Origin: Crocinitomicaceae bacterium
GTDB taxonomy: Bacteria; Bacteroidota; Bacteroidia; Flavobacteriales_D; Crocinitomicaceae
Assembly (NCBI GenBank): GCA_024643545.1
Contig: JAHEMR010000005.1
Span: 109,025-173,024, forward strand
Direction: 5' to 3'
Length of the DNA stretch: 64,000 nt
The position numbers were made by a program, and so were the translations under genes. A model generated the notes under the pieces. It did not search any database. It was not told the DNA's origin and saw only the letters and a program-made list of their open reading frames with translations. This document shows, one piece after another, positions 8,547 to 19,480 of this stretch (position 1 is its first letter; the number at the start of each line of letters is the position of its first letter).

Positions 8547-9062
8547 TTATTTTTTGATTGCGGAAGCATCCAAAATTAACAACTCTGTAATCACTTCGTT
8601 AGTAATATCCATACCGCCTTTGTAATACATGGTCATTGAAGATTGATCCAAAACGTAGTTTAATTTTTTACGTTCCGCTACGATTTCAATCGCTTTTTGA
8701 ACACGATCCAAAATTGGTTGGTTTAATTGTTGGCTGTATGTTTTTAATTCTTGTTCTAATTCAGCTTGACGTGTTTCGAGGTTTTGCTGCATGCGCATCA
8801 ATTTATTTTGCTCATTTTCTTTAATCATTGGCGGCATGTCTTTTTCCTTTTCCATGAAAATTTTATATGCAGATTCAAATGCTTTTTGCATTTCTTCAAG
8901 TTCAGCCACTCCTGATTTTTGAATTTGATCCAACTGAGCCATCGCAGTTTTGCGAGAAGGCATTGTATCCAATAATTTCTGTGAATCAACGTGTGCTACT
9001 TTAGATTGAGCAACTGCTCCAAATCCAATAAATAAAACCAATCCAAATAATAAATTTTTCAT
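8547..9062 (-). CDS. OmpH/Skp family periplasmic chaperone (second copy)
   Basis: 171 aa with an N-terminal signal peptide (MKNLLFGLVLFIGFGAVAQS). The mature part starts KVAHVDSQKLLDTMPSRKTA, followed by a long charged alpha-helical stretch (about 45-120) forming the Skp tentacles, and ends in a short beta segment NYVLDQSSMTMYY. Skp-type trimers hold unfolded outer-membrane proteins on the way to the Bam complex. It is 12 bp downstream of another ompH gene and in the same unit as bamA, consistent with that job. Confidence 0.92.
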   Translation of the reverse strand: MKNLLFGLVLFIGFGAVAQSKVAHVDSQKLLDTMPSRKTAMAQLDQIQKSGVAELEEMQKAFESAYKIFMEKEKDMPPMIKENEQNKLMRMQQNLETRQAELEQELKTYSQQLNQPILDRVQKAIEIVAERKKLNYVLDQSSMTMYYKGGMDITNEVITELLILDASAIKK

Positions 9063-9074
9063 TCTTGCTATATG

Positions 9075-9587
9075 TTACTTTGTTATACCCATTTCTTCGA
9101 GAACAGAATCACTCATGTCAAACTCTTTCTCTGCATAAACCAAATTACTTTGGTTTGATTTATCAAAAACGAAGGAATACCCTTCTCTCTTTGCTACTTT
9201 TTTCATTGCTGTAAAAACACGGTCCTGAATAGGCTTCACCAACTCTTGACGCTTTTGGAAATAATCTCCATCTGAGCCAAAATGTTGTGTTTGCAGATCA
9301 ATCGCGTCTTTTTCTAGTTTCTCTATTTCTGTTTTACGTTTTTCCTTTTCCTCTTTTGGAAGAAGTACTTCTTCTCTATCGAAACTTGCTTTTTTCGTTT
9401 TAATTACTTCGTAACGTTCTTCAATTTCTTTTGTCCAACGTTCCGCCATTTTATCTAATCGCTCTTTTGCTTCAACATATTCTGGAACATTTTTCAAGAT
9501 GTAATCAGAATCAATAAATGCATACGTTTGTGCATTGACAAAACGCATGCCAAAAAACAGGATAAAGAGAAAACAATACTTTGCCAT
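9075..9587 (-). CDS. OmpH/Skp family periplasmic chaperone (first copy)
   Basis: 170 aa, signal peptide ending near VNAQ. The mature part begins TYAFIDSDYILKNVPEY, then a long Glu/Lys-rich coiled-coil stretch, and YSFVFDKSNQSNLVYAEKEFDMSD near the end. Paralogue of the following gene with limited identity, so an old tandem duplication typical of Bacteroidota, where the pair follows bamA. Probable role: chaperone for outer-membrane proteins handed to BamA. Confidence 0.92.
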   Translation of the reverse strand: MAKYCFLFILFFGMRFVNAQTYAFIDSDYILKNVPEYVEAKERLDKMAERWTKEIEERYEVIKTKKASFDREEVLLPKEEKEKRKTEIEKLEKDAIDLQTQHFGSDGDYFQKRQELVKPIQDRVFTAMKKVAKREGYSFVFDKSNQSNLVYAEKEFDMSDSVLEEMGITK

Positions 9588-9638
9588 AAAAAAAATTGTT
9601 TCTAAAGAACGGCGAAGTTAAACATTTATTGTAATATT

Positions 9639-12194
9639 CTATAATTCACCCAAGTTCATTCCAATCGTGAAGCTCAATTTTGGATAGAATCCTTTGTTCG
9701 TAATCGAAGCATCAGAACCAGATGTTGAACCAGCTCCACTGGACCAACTATCTAATTTATCGAACCCTAAACCGTAATCTAATCCTAACATACCAAACAT
9801 CGGTAAAAAGACACGTATTCCAACACCGGCTGAACGTTTCACATTAAAAGGATTGAATTTATCAAACGTTGGATACGTATTTCCGGCCTCTAAAAAAGTT
9901 AATGCGTAGAATGTTGCTTGAGGATTTAACGAAATTGGGTATCGTAATTCTAAGGTATATTTCGCAATAATTGGATCACCGCCATTCGCTGAAATACTTT
10001 GGTCATCGTAACCTCTAAGCGCAATGATTTCACGTCCACCCAATTGATTCACACCTGATAAACCGCTTCCTCCCATTGAATAGCGATCGAAGGGAGTTAA
10101 ACCTTTTGATTTGTTGTACATGCCAATGTAACCAAAACCAAAACGAGGCATAAGCACCAATTTTTTATCAGCAGTTAAAGGTAAAAACCACTCTCCTGTA
10201 AATTTAAAGCGGTAATATTCTAAGAATAAGAACCGTTCTCGGTCCGTCATAGCTGCGTAATCAACATCGTCTCTAAAATAGGAATAAGGCAGGGTTGCTT
10301 TCGCGGTTAATGTAAAATTTGATCCACTCTGAGGATAAATTGGCGCACTTACTGAACTACGTTGTAAAACATATTTTAAAGCAATATCATTTGCATAACC
10401 CTCATTAAAGAGAGGAAAACGCGAGTCCTTCATTACATCATAATACTGATAACTCAACTCATAATATGCAGTAAAATAATCATCTGGCCATTTTTTACGT
10501 CGGCCGAGTCCAACTCCTGTTCCGGTAATTGAAAGTCCCGTGTATTTTGGATCTGACCTTAAGAAACCTGTTGTTGATAATGCGGTACGATTCACCCAAA
10601 AAGAAAGTGAATTTGGTTTTTTACCACCCAACCATGGCTCGGTGAATGAAAAGTTATATCCTTGGTAATAACGGCCATTGGATTGAGCTCGAATGGATAA
10701 TCGTTGGCCATCCCCACCAGGAAGTGGCGACCACGCCTCTTTCTTAAAGAAGTTTTTGGTAGAAAAATTATTAAATGATAATCCAACTGTACCAATGATT
10801 CTACCAGGAGTTGATGGACCAGCCCCACCATATCCACCAGATAATTCAATTTGATCGCTCGATTTTTCCTCCACTACATATTCAATATCCACGGTTCCTT
10901 TTGCTGGATTTGGCATTGGATTTACTTGGAATCCTTGATCATTAAAAAATCCTAACTGGGACAATTCGCGCTGCGTTCTCATGATGTCTTCTTTGTTGAA
11001 CACATCCCCAGGCTTGGTTCTAACTTCACGTAAAATAACGTGGTCATTTGTTTTCGTGTTTCCTCGAATCGTAATGGTTCCGTTTGTAGCTATTTTACCT
11101 TCAATGATTCGAATTTGATGATTGATATGGTTATTCGTAACATTCGTCTCTACAGGAATTACTTGAAAGAATAAATAGCCTTTATTCATGTAAAGTGCTG
11201 AGATGTCTCTGCCATCGGGACCACCGAACAAGCGCTGCGTAAATAATTCTTTGTTATACAAATCACCTTTATGAATTCCAAGAACGGTATCTAAAAAGCT
11301 TGAACGGTACTTCGTATTACCAATCCATTCCACCTCGCCGAAATAGTACTTTTCTCCTTCACTAATTTGGATTTCGATTTTTAAATTCTTCTCATCAAGA
11401 AGGTAAACCGTATCATGAATAATTTGAGCATCGCGCAGACCTACCTTGTTGAACTTCGCCATCAACGCCGTTTTATCTGTTTGATAACTAGATTCGGTAA
11501 ATTTTGAACGCTTAAAGATGCGCAGAACACCTTTTTGTTTGGTGTCTTTCATAGCCATTTTCAATTTCCATAATGGAACTTCTGTGCTGCCGGTAATTTC
11601 AATTTCTTTAATCCCTATTTTTGGTCCTTTATCAATGGTAATCGCGAATATCTCTGAATCGTTAATTAAGGTGTCTTTCGTACGAGCGATGCTTACATTC
11701 GCATGGTAAAAACCCTTTTCACGGAAGTAACCTCTTATCTTGCTTTTGGTTTGGAAAATAAGATTTTCAGTAATCGTTTTTCCGGCATAAAGGGAAATTT
11801 CTTCACGTACTTTATCCGCTTCCCGTTTAGTGATTCCATCGAACTTAAATTTCGATAATTTAGGTCTCGGCGCCAATTCAATCACAAGGTAAATTACACC
11901 TGCCAACTCTTTTTCCGCGTATATAGAAATATTTGAGAATAGTCCTTCCGCCCATAAATTTTGAATGGCTTTATTAATTTGTTGACTCGGAAGTGTAATC
12001 ATTTGACCTTGACGCAATCCAGCAATCATTTTAATACCTTGGTGATCGTAATTGTCTGCGCCTACAACACGAATCGGGCCTATTTCATATTCTTTTGGCG
12101 AGGAATAACTAAAATCTAAGCCACCTAGCGTAGTTGGTCCATTTTGACTGTATGCCACAAAAGAAAAAAGTATAAATACAACTAAGTATCTCAT
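9639..12194 (-). CDS. bamA: Outer-membrane protein assembly factor BamA
   Basis: 851 aa, signal peptide MRYLVVFILFSFVAYSQ. Residues about 35-440 hold successive POTRA domains (for example KLSKFKFDGITKREADKV, GTITIRGNTKTNDHVILREV); the rest is the 16-strand Omp85 barrel ending near the C terminus. The barrel contains the ALRGYDDQ sequence, the conserved lid-loop RGY-type motif. It folds and inserts outer-membrane proteins. The ATG overlaps the uppS stop by 4 bp, and two Skp-like genes follow, giving the standard uppS-bamA-ompH-ompH order of the phylum. Confidence 0.95.
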   Translation of the reverse strand: MRYLVVFILFSFVAYSQNGPTTLGGLDFSYSSPKEYEIGPIRVVGADNYDHQGIKMIAGLRQGQMITLPSQQINKAIQNLWAEGLFSNISIYAEKELAGVIYLVIELAPRPKLSKFKFDGITKREADKVREEISLYAGKTITENLIFQTKSKIRGYFREKGFYHANVSIARTKDTLINDSEIFAITIDKGPKIGIKEIEITGSTEVPLWKLKMAMKDTKQKGVLRIFKRSKFTESSYQTDKTALMAKFNKVGLRDAQIIHDTVYLLDEKNLKIEIQISEGEKYYFGEVEWIGNTKYRSSFLDTVLGIHKGDLYNKELFTQRLFGGPDGRDISALYMNKGYLFFQVIPVETNVTNNHINHQIRIIEGKIATNGTITIRGNTKTNDHVILREVRTKPGDVFNKEDIMRTQRELSQLGFFNDQGFQVNPMPNPAKGTVDIEYVVEEKSSDQIELSGGYGGAGPSTPGRIIGTVGLSFNNFSTKNFFKKEAWSPLPGGDGQRLSIRAQSNGRYYQGYNFSFTEPWLGGKKPNSLSFWVNRTALSTTGFLRSDPKYTGLSITGTGVGLGRRKKWPDDYFTAYYELSYQYYDVMKDSRFPLFNEGYANDIALKYVLQRSSVSAPIYPQSGSNFTLTAKATLPYSYFRDDVDYAAMTDRERFLFLEYYRFKFTGEWFLPLTADKKLVLMPRFGFGYIGMYNKSKGLTPFDRYSMGGSGLSGVNQLGGREIIALRGYDDQSISANGGDPIIAKYTLELRYPISLNPQATFYALTFLEAGNTYPTFDKFNPFNVKRSAGVGIRVFLPMFGMLGLDYGLGFDKLDSWSSGAGSTSGSDASITNKGFYPKLSFTIGMNLGEL

Positions 12195-12949
12195 TTATTA
12201 TCATTTAATTGTTCAGAGATTTTTCCAAATCTTCTTTCTCTTTGTTGATATGCACGAATTGCGTCCAAAAACTCCTTTTTTCGGAAGTCCGGCCAATGCA
12301 CAGCAGTAAAGTATAACTCAGTATAAGACAATTGCCATAGCAAAAAGTTACTAATGCGGCATTCTCCACTTGTTCGAATCAATAATTCTGGGTCCGGAAT
12401 TCCTGCTGTATTCAATTTTTCACTGATGGAATCCTCGGTAATTTGACTAATAGTAATCGTTCCGTTTTTTACTTCCGTTGCTAAACTTCGACAAGCATTC
12501 ATAATTTCGGATCTCGCACTATAATTGAGCGCTAAAACCAAAGTAAGCTCTCTGTTTTCACGCGTTTTTTCGGTTGCTTCATTCAATGATTTTATGCAAG
12601 AAACCGGCAACGCCGAAATATCACCAATGGTCATTAAACGCACACCGTTTTCATGCATTTCATCGGTTTCATTTGTAATAGCTTGAACGAGTAGATCCAT
12701 TAAGCCTGCAACTTCTTCAGCTGGACGATTCCAATTTTCTGTTGAAAAAGCATACATCGTTAAATACTGTATGCCTATTTCCCTTGCGGTTTTGATGATT
12801 TCTTTAACAGATAAAACGCCTTCAGCATGACCAAACAAGCGATGTTGACCTTGATTTTTTGCCCATCGACCATTTCCATCCATAATGAAAGCAACATGCT
12901 TTGGGATGTTTGTTTGTTCTAATTGAGTCAATAAATTCGTCATTTCCAT
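12191..12949 (-). CDS. uppS: Isoprenyl transferase (undecaprenyl diphosphate synthase)
   Basis: 252 aa from the ATG at 12949. Makes the C55 lipid carrier for cell-wall and surface-glycan synthesis. Motifs: HVAFIMDGNGRWAK with catalytic Asp, TMYAFSTENWNRP, LNYSARSEIM, and the C-terminal LIRTSGECRISNFLLWQ. An upstream in-frame ATG at 13015 exists, but the homologous part starts at NIPKHVAFIMDG and a -7-like TACCTTCG lies at 12958-12965, so the shorter protein is chosen. First gene of the unit with bamA, which links carrier-lipid supply to envelope assembly. Confidence 0.93.
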   Translation of the reverse strand: MEMTNLLTQLEQTNIPKHVAFIMDGNGRWAKNQGQHRLFGHAEGVLSVKEIIKTAREIGIQYLTMYAFSTENWNRPAEEVAGLMDLLVQAITNETDEMHENGVRLMTIGDISALPVSCIKSLNEATEKTRENRELTLVLALNYSARSEIMNACRSLATEVKNGTITISQITEDSISEKLNTAGIPDPELLIRTSGECRISNFLLWQLSYTELYFTAVHWPDFRKKEFLDAIRAYQQRERRFGKISEQLNDNK

Positions 12950-13013
12950 GTTCTTAACGAAGGTAATCAAAGAATCTTGTGTTATGTATGCAAAAGCGCA
13001 TAAACTATTTCTC

Positions 13014-13050
13014 AAAAAAAAAGGGACTGGTTAACCATATCCCTTTTTTT
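13014..13050 (-). terminator. Terminator after atpC
   Basis: Inverted repeat AAAAAAAGGGA (13016-13026) / TCCCTTTTTTT (13040-13050) with T-rich flank on the minus strand; it separates atpDC from uppS. Confidence 0.8.
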
Positions 13051-13066
13051 ATCTTTTTGTGTCTTG

Positions 13067-13345
13067 TTATTCAGCTAAAATAACGAGGCGATTATTGTTT
13101 AATTCAGCCACTCCTCCTTTGATTGAAGCGTGTACTTTAGATCCAGAACGAACCAATGAATTGCTCATTTCCGCATCTGATTCGTTTCCGCTTAATTCAA
13201 AAATCACTTCGCCGTTTTTCAATGAAGAAATAATTGGCGCGTGATTATTCAACACTTGAAACACGCCGTCTAAACCCGGAAGAGTAACACTTGTCACTTC
13301 CCCTTTGAAAAGACTTGATTCTGGAGTGATAATTTCTAATTTCAT
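13067..13345 (-). CDS. atpC: ATP synthase F1 epsilon subunit (N-terminal domain form)
   Basis: 92 aa, starting MKLEIITPESSLFKGEVTSVTLPG and containing GVFQVLNNHAPIISSLKNGE, the beta-sandwich signature of the epsilon/delta subunit. It is much shorter than the roughly 135 aa of proteobacterial epsilon: the C-terminal helical hairpin that can inhibit the enzyme is absent, as is normal in many Bacteroidota. It couples the rotor to the F1 head. It lies 12 bp downstream of atpD. Confidence 0.93.
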   Translation of the reverse strand: MKLEIITPESSLFKGEVTSVTLPGLDGVFQVLNNHAPIISSLKNGEVIFELSGNESDAEMSNSLVRSGSKVHASIKGGVAELNNNRLVILAE

Positions 13346-13357
13346 GTGTAAAAGGTA

Positions 13358-14899
<1,542 letters not shown>

Positions 14900-14935
14900 T
14901 TATTTGAATTTACGAGAATTAAAACGAAGATTGTT

Positions 14936-16141
14936 TTAGGTGCTTTTGACAATGAGTCGAACAGGAAAATAGGAAAAGAGAAAACTTAGCAAAGAAACAG
15001 AGGAAAGGATTAAGAAAAAGTCAGTCAACGAGAAGACAATTGGAAAAGGAATATTCGCACCTGGAATGACTAAAAACTCACTACTTAACTGAAGAAAACA
15101 AACCAAGTAACCTAAAATTAACCCAAGAAAAATTCCAACTCCGGAGATCAATAAACCCTCGAAGAAAAAAATCCTGAAAATGTCTTTTTTGCCCATACCA
15201 ATGGCGCTTAACAATTGAATACTGTCTTTTTTCTCGACATAAAGCATGGTTAGAGAAGCCACCAAATTAAATGCGGCTAAAATGAAAACAAATAAGAGAA
15301 TAATAAACACAACTAGGCGTTCAGATTTGCTTGTGCGAAAAATTAATTCGTTCTTTTCTAAATTGGTTCGAACTTGAAATGCTGTGTTGTGAATTACTTT
15401 TTCAATTCGTTCTTTCACTGTTTGAGCATCGTAACCATGTTTTAAGGATACATATAACTTGCTCACTTCCTGATTATAACCAAGTAAATCTGAGGCAGAT
15501 TGAAAGTCCCACATGAGTGCACTGGCATTCACTTCCTGATTGAAATTAACAGCACCATCTATCGATAATCGTGCGGAATGAAAAGGTGCTTTTCCTAAGC
15601 GTATTTTCACGTTTCTTTTTGGCGCATAAATCAGTATTTCATCGGGTTCTGTGCTGCCTATGCGAACTTTTAAATTTTGCATTAACTCAGCGCCTAAAAA
15701 AGCAAAATGACCATCGGAATAGGCCTTTTCTCCAAAGCTTCCCAATAAATGTTTTTGAATGTGACAATCCTTAAGAAATGACTTCTCTACCCCATAAAGT
15801 TTCGCATTCATCCACTTTTGATCATTTCGGAGGACAATAATTTCCTCTATTTGCCGTGAAACATCCTTAACTCCGGGTATAGATTTTATTTTTTGAAAAG
15901 CTATTTCATTTTCAAAAAAAGTTTTTCTTTGCGCATGCTGAATGGTAATAGGGGGGTCGAACTCACTATACAATTGTTCAATCATTTTCTCTATTCCATT
16001 GAAAGCAGAAAGTAGAACAACAAGAGCAGCAGTAATAATCATTACACCAAAAAGAGATATTCTACTAATCAACGTAACGATGTTACGCTTTCCTTTCGAC
16101 CACAAATACCTTTTTGCTATGTATAATGACGTGTTAATCAC
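14936..16141 (-). CDS. FtsX-family permease, LolC/LolE-like
   Basis: 401 aa. One membrane helix near residues 25-50, a periplasmic domain of about 215 residues (MacB-PCD type), then three helices starting about 275 with the last near 390. The first residues, SLYIAKRYLWSKGKRNIVTLISRIS, are typical of LolC/E lipoprotein-releasing permeases. Such proteins work with a LolD-type ATPase, which is not adjacent. The start overlaps the rbfA stop by 4 bp. Probable role in moving lipoproteins out of the inner membrane; the substrate is inferred from the family. Confidence 0.85.
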   Translation of the reverse strand: MINTSLYIAKRYLWSKGKRNIVTLISRISLFGVMIITAALVVLLSAFNGIEKMIEQLYSEFDPPITIQHAQRKTFFENEIAFQKIKSIPGVKDVSRQIEEIIVLRNDQKWMNAKLYGVEKSFLKDCHIQKHLLGSFGEKAYSDGHFAFLGAELMQNLKVRIGSTEPDEILIYAPKRNVKIRLGKAPFHSARLSIDGAVNFNQEVNASALMWDFQSASDLLGYNQEVSKLYVSLKHGYDAQTVKERIEKVIHNTAFQVRTNLEKNELIFRTSKSERLVVFIILLFVFILAAFNLVASLTMLYVEKKDSIQLLSAIGMGKKDIFRIFFFEGLLISGVGIFLGLILGYLVCFLQLSSEFLVIPGANIPFPIVFSLTDFFLILSSVSLLSFLFSYFPVRLIVKST

Positions 16142-16476
16142 TTCTTTTTCAGTAACTCATCAATTTTCATAGCATAATCCAATGAATCATCAATGTGAAA
16201 AACCAAATCCGGTATTTTACGCAGGTTTTTTAAACGATTCCCTACTTCACGACGAATTTTACCTTGATTCGCTCGGATATTTTCCAAAACCACATTTTTA
16301 TCTGGCCCGGCAAAAACACTTAAGAAACAACGTGCTAAAGATAAGTCTGAAGTGACTCTCACCACGGTTACAGTTACCATTGAACCCAAGCAAATTTCAC
16401 CTGCGTTTCGTTGAAAAAAGGTAGATAATTCAGCTTGAATAACCGCTTCGATTTTATTTTGTCGTATTGAACTCAT
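16138..16476 (-). CDS. rbfA: 30S ribosome-binding factor A
   Basis: 112 aa KH-type protein for late 16S rRNA maturation and cold adaptation. It begins SIRQNKIEAVIQAELSTFFQ and contains LARCFLSVFAGPDKN plus the end segment LVFHIDDSLDYAMKIDELL, all RbfA hallmarks. Overlaps by 4 bp with the LolC/E-like gene downstream, which is the usual bacteroidotal neighbour. Confidence 0.93.
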   Translation of the reverse strand: MSSIRQNKIEAVIQAELSTFFQRNAGEICLGSMVTVTVVRVTSDLSLARCFLSVFAGPDKNVVLENIRANQGKIRREVGNRLKNLRKIPDLVFHIDDSLDYAMKIDELLKKK

Positions 16477-16493
16477 GCGTCAAAGTTATGAAA

Positions 16494-17483
16494 TTAAGAA
16501 GGAACTCCATCTTTTGTGGAGATATGTGTCATGCCATCAATCACTCGTTTCACTTGCCAAATGTTTAAACGTGTTGTGTTATTTGCTCTTTTAAGTCTGT
16601 TTATTCGTTCCTTTTGAAGTTTTTTTAATTGCTTAAAAACAGCCAACAAGGATTTCATGTGCAAGGTGTTCCCAATAAGTAATTGTCCAATGGAACTTAA
16701 AAAGTTTATCTTTAAATAAATCCAATTCAACATAGGTGGAAGGTGTAAAAAATGAACATAATGCTTATTGCGCTTCGCAATCATACTTACTTTTTTATTT
16801 GGCAACTTTTTTATCGTGGAAGATTGTGCATGATAACAGATTGCCAAAGGCTGAAAATAAAGCCTCCATCCGTTACGCCAAGCGTGGATTCCCAAATCGA
16901 CATCTTCTGAATAATATGGATTAAACAATTCACAAAAACCTCCTAATTGAGCGAGGTATTCCTTTCGAACCAACGCATTTGCGCCGGATAAAAACAGGGT
17001 TGGCAATAAATCCGTATGCGAAAAATTGTTCTTATTGCTTTCAATACGTAATAATTGAATTCGGGCAATTTTTGCTCCATCCTGTACGACTTTTGATTCC
17101 TGATCGAAAATAGCACCCATTACCCCAAACGTTTTAGAATCCTCAAACAAGGGTAATTGAGATTTAAAATAACCACTCGTTAAATGAACATCTGAATTCA
17201 AAAAACAAACCAAGTCTTTACTGGCCAGAGTTATTCCTCGATTCATGTTTCCAGCAAAACCAGTATTTACTTCACTTTTTAAACGAATGACATCTGGAAA
17301 AAGATTACGAACTAAATCAAGAGACTCATCGGTAGAGGAATCATCAGAAACGATTATTTCAAAGTCGGAAATTTCACTGGAGACAAGCGCTTCATAGGCA
17401 GACTTAATGGTGTCCTCCAAAAGGTGTTGTCCATTGTAATTCGGAATAACAACCGAAACGCTAAATTTTCTTGAGTTGGTCAT
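16494..17483 (-). CDS. Family 2 glycosyltransferase (rhamnosyltransferase-like)
   Basis: 329 aa from the ATG at 17483. GT-A motifs: SVVIPNYNGQHLLEDTI, VSDDSSTDESL, the metal-binding LNSDVHL, and YSEDVDLGIHAWRNGWRLYF, the ED-x-D acceptor-side motif common in GT2 enzymes of surface polysaccharides. The C-terminal 100 residues hold a hydrophobic patch and then a basic tail, so the enzyme may sit on the membrane. A TACTTTTG element at 17500-17507 supports this start rather than an in-frame GTG inside the promoter. Sugar unknown. Divergent from the MsbA-like exporter at 17572. Confidence 0.85.
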   Translation of the reverse strand: MTNSRKFSVSVVIPNYNGQHLLEDTIKSAYEALVSSEISDFEIIVSDDSSTDESLDLVRNLFPDVIRLKSEVNTGFAGNMNRGITLASKDLVCFLNSDVHLTSGYFKSQLPLFEDSKTFGVMGAIFDQESKVVQDGAKIARIQLLRIESNKNNFSHTDLLPTLFLSGANALVRKEYLAQLGGFCELFNPYYSEDVDLGIHAWRNGWRLYFQPLAICYHAQSSTIKKLPNKKVSMIAKRNKHYVHFLHLPPMLNWIYLKINFLSSIGQLLIGNTLHMKSLLAVFKQLKKLQKERINRLKRANNTTRLNIWQVKRVIDGMTHISTKDGVPS

Positions 17484-17499
17484 AATCTGTCCAGATGAG

Positions 17500-17507
17500 C
17501 AAAAGTA
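17500..17507 (-). promoter_or_regulatory. -7 promoter element of the GT2 gene
   Basis: Minus-strand TACTTTTG matches TAnnTTTG, 16 bp before the ATG at 17483. Confidence 0.45.
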
Positions 17508-17559
17508 CACAAATAATCATGGTTGAGTGATGCGTGATGCGTGAAGAAAAAGGTTTGCG

Positions 17560-17567
17560 TATCTTTG
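17560..17567 (+). promoter_or_regulatory. -7 promoter element of the MsbA-like gene
   Basis: TATCTTTG ends 4 bp before the ATG at 17572, so the transcript would have almost no leader. No -33 box seen at normal spacing. Confidence 0.45.
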
Positions 17568-17571
17568 TTCC

Positions 17572-19416
17572 ATGAGAACCTTTTGGGAAATTTTTCGCTT
17601 TGCCTTTAAATACCGCTTGCTCGCATTACTGACGATCATTGGTAATTTATTATTTACGCTATTCAACCTACTTTCGCTCGTATTATTCATTCCCTTTTTA
17701 CAACTAATTTTTAGCGCAAAAGAACTAAAAACGGTTGTGGTTCCCCCACATTATTCTGGGAATATCGCAAAATTACCTTCCTATTGGGCTGATTTATACA
17801 ACTATGAAATGCATCAAATGGTTGTTTCTGATCCTAAACGAGCACTAATTTCCGTTTGTTTGATGGTTTTTGGCGCCTTTTTCTTTAAAAATCTATCTCG
17901 GTATTTTGCTGTTTGGTTTCAATCTGAACTAAGAGCTAGAGTGGTGAGGGATATTCGAAACCTACTTTATGAAAAAGCGATCAAACTTCCATTAGGATTC
18001 CATGCCAATGAACGAAAAGGCGACTTGTTGACCAGAATGGGACACGACGTTGGGGAAGTAGAAAACGCAGTTGTTTGTACCTTGGAATTAGTTTTTAGAG
18101 ATCCGATTTCCATACTAATTCACGTTGGAACCTTACTGTTCATTAGTGCAGAATTGACCGTGGTTTCATTCTTCTTATTACCCATTTCCGCGTTTGTTAT
18201 TTCTACAGTAGGGAAAAGTTTAAAACGAACAGCGAAACAAGGTCAAGAACAACTTGGATTACTCACGTCCTCTTTTGATGAAAGTTTAAGTGGTGTGAGA
18301 ATCATTAAATCATTTAATGCACTGAATTTCATGTCGGGTGTTTTTCAAGCGTTGAATCTGCGTCACCAAAAATTAACAACAAAAACCATCAGGAAAAAAG
18401 ACGTTTCATCTCTGCTAAACGAGACCATTGGCGCAGGAGTTATGATGTGTTTAGTTTGGTTTGGTGGTAAACAGATTTTGGATGGAAATCAAGATGGACA
18501 TGCATTAACTGGGGAACTCTTCATTACATTTATTGTTGTATTCTCCCAATTATTGCGTCCAATTCAAGCGGTTTCAAGTGGAATAGCAGTAATCAACAAA
18601 GGAAAAGTTTCCCTAGACCGTATTAATGAAATTTTACACAGTGATGAGAAAATACTTGAGAAGGAAAATGCACAATCCCTTCATCAGTTTCATACATCGA
18701 TTGTTTTTGATCACGTTGGATTTAAATACCAACAAGAACCCGTTCTTAAAAACATAAATTGGGAAGTAAAAAAAGGTTCTGCTGTGGCAATTGTAGGAGA
18801 ATCAGGAAGTGGGAAATCCACCCTAATGGACTTACTGTCTCGCTTTTACGATGTTTCTGAAGGAAGAATTCTGGTGGACGGACATGATATCCGAGACCTT
18901 AAAATACATGATTTAAGAGACCTAACAGGTATTGTCTCTCAAGAATCCATTTTGTTCAACGTAAGTGTTCGGGAAAACATCGCTTTTGGTGATGAGGAAC
19001 CCGATATGGAAAAAGTTTTGCATGCTGCAAAAGTTGCGAATGCGCATTCTTTTATTTCAGATTTAGAAAATGGGTATGAAACTGTTATTGGTGAACGGGG
19101 CAATAAACTTTCCGGCGGACAAAAACAACGTTTGAATATTGCGCGTGCTGTATACAAAGATCCTGCAGTTCTCATTTTAGATGAAGCAACATCCGCACTT
19201 GATACAGAATCAGAAAAACTGGTTCAAGACGCGTTAGAGACCTTAATGCAAGGAAGAACATCTTTTGTCATTGCTCACCGATTGAGCACCATAAAAAATG
19301 CAGATGAAATCGTGGTGTTATCCAAAGGGGAAATTGTTGAAAAGGGCAGCCACGAAGAATTGCTTTTAGCTAAATCCTACTATTACAAATTTTGTTCCCT
19401 TCAAGGTTTAATTTAA
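17572..19416 (+). CDS. ABC exporter, MsbA/lipid flippase type
   Basis: 614 aa fused permease-ATPase. Membrane domain to about residue 345, with an unusual soluble insertion (about 45-85, between the first two helices). ATPase domain: Walker A GESGSGKST near 408, signature LSGGQKQR near 512, Walker B AVLILDEATSALD near 533, H-loop IAHRLST. Closest in layout to lipid A-core flippases of the MsbA group. It stands beside a divergent glycosyltransferase and upstream of a desaturase, which suits an envelope-lipid role, but export of lipid A is inference. Confidence 0.92.
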   Translation: MRTFWEIFRFAFKYRLLALLTIIGNLLFTLFNLLSLVLFIPFLQLIFSAKELKTVVVPPHYSGNIAKLPSYWADLYNYEMHQMVVSDPKRALISVCLMVFGAFFFKNLSRYFAVWFQSELRARVVRDIRNLLYEKAIKLPLGFHANERKGDLLTRMGHDVGEVENAVVCTLELVFRDPISILIHVGTLLFISAELTVVSFFLLPISAFVISTVGKSLKRTAKQGQEQLGLLTSSFDESLSGVRIIKSFNALNFMSGVFQALNLRHQKLTTKTIRKKDVSSLLNETIGAGVMMCLVWFGGKQILDGNQDGHALTGELFITFIVVFSQLLRPIQAVSSGIAVINKGKVSLDRINEILHSDEKILEKENAQSLHQFHTSIVFDHVGFKYQQEPVLKNINWEVKKGSAVAIVGESGSGKSTLMDLLSRFYDVSEGRILVDGHDIRDLKIHDLRDLTGIVSQESILFNVSVRENIAFGDEEPDMEKVLHAAKVANAHSFISDLENGYETVIGERGNKLSGGQKQRLNIARAVYKDPAVLILDEATSALDTESEKLVQDALETLMQGRTSFVIAHRLSTIKNADEIVVLSKGEIVEKGSHEELLLAKSYYYKFCSLQGLI

Positions 19417-19430
19417 ATCCAATGTTAATT

Positions 19431-19449
19431 AAGTGTAAAGTAGACACTT
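19431..19449. promoter_or_regulatory. Inverted repeat upstream of the desaturase, possible operator
   Basis: AAGTGT (19431-19436) and ACACTT (19444-19449), 7 bp apart, sit just upstream of the -7 box at 19456, where a regulator could block or guide RNA polymerase. No regulator gene is nearby. Confidence 0.35.
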
Positions 19450-19455
19450 TATCAC

Positions 19456-19463
19456 TAAATTTG
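19456..19463 (+). promoter_or_regulatory. -7 promoter element of the desaturase gene
   Basis: TAAATTTG, a perfect TAnnTTTG, 17 bp before the ATG at 19481. Confidence 0.5.
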
Positions 19464-19480
19464 ACACCTAAACAAAACGT

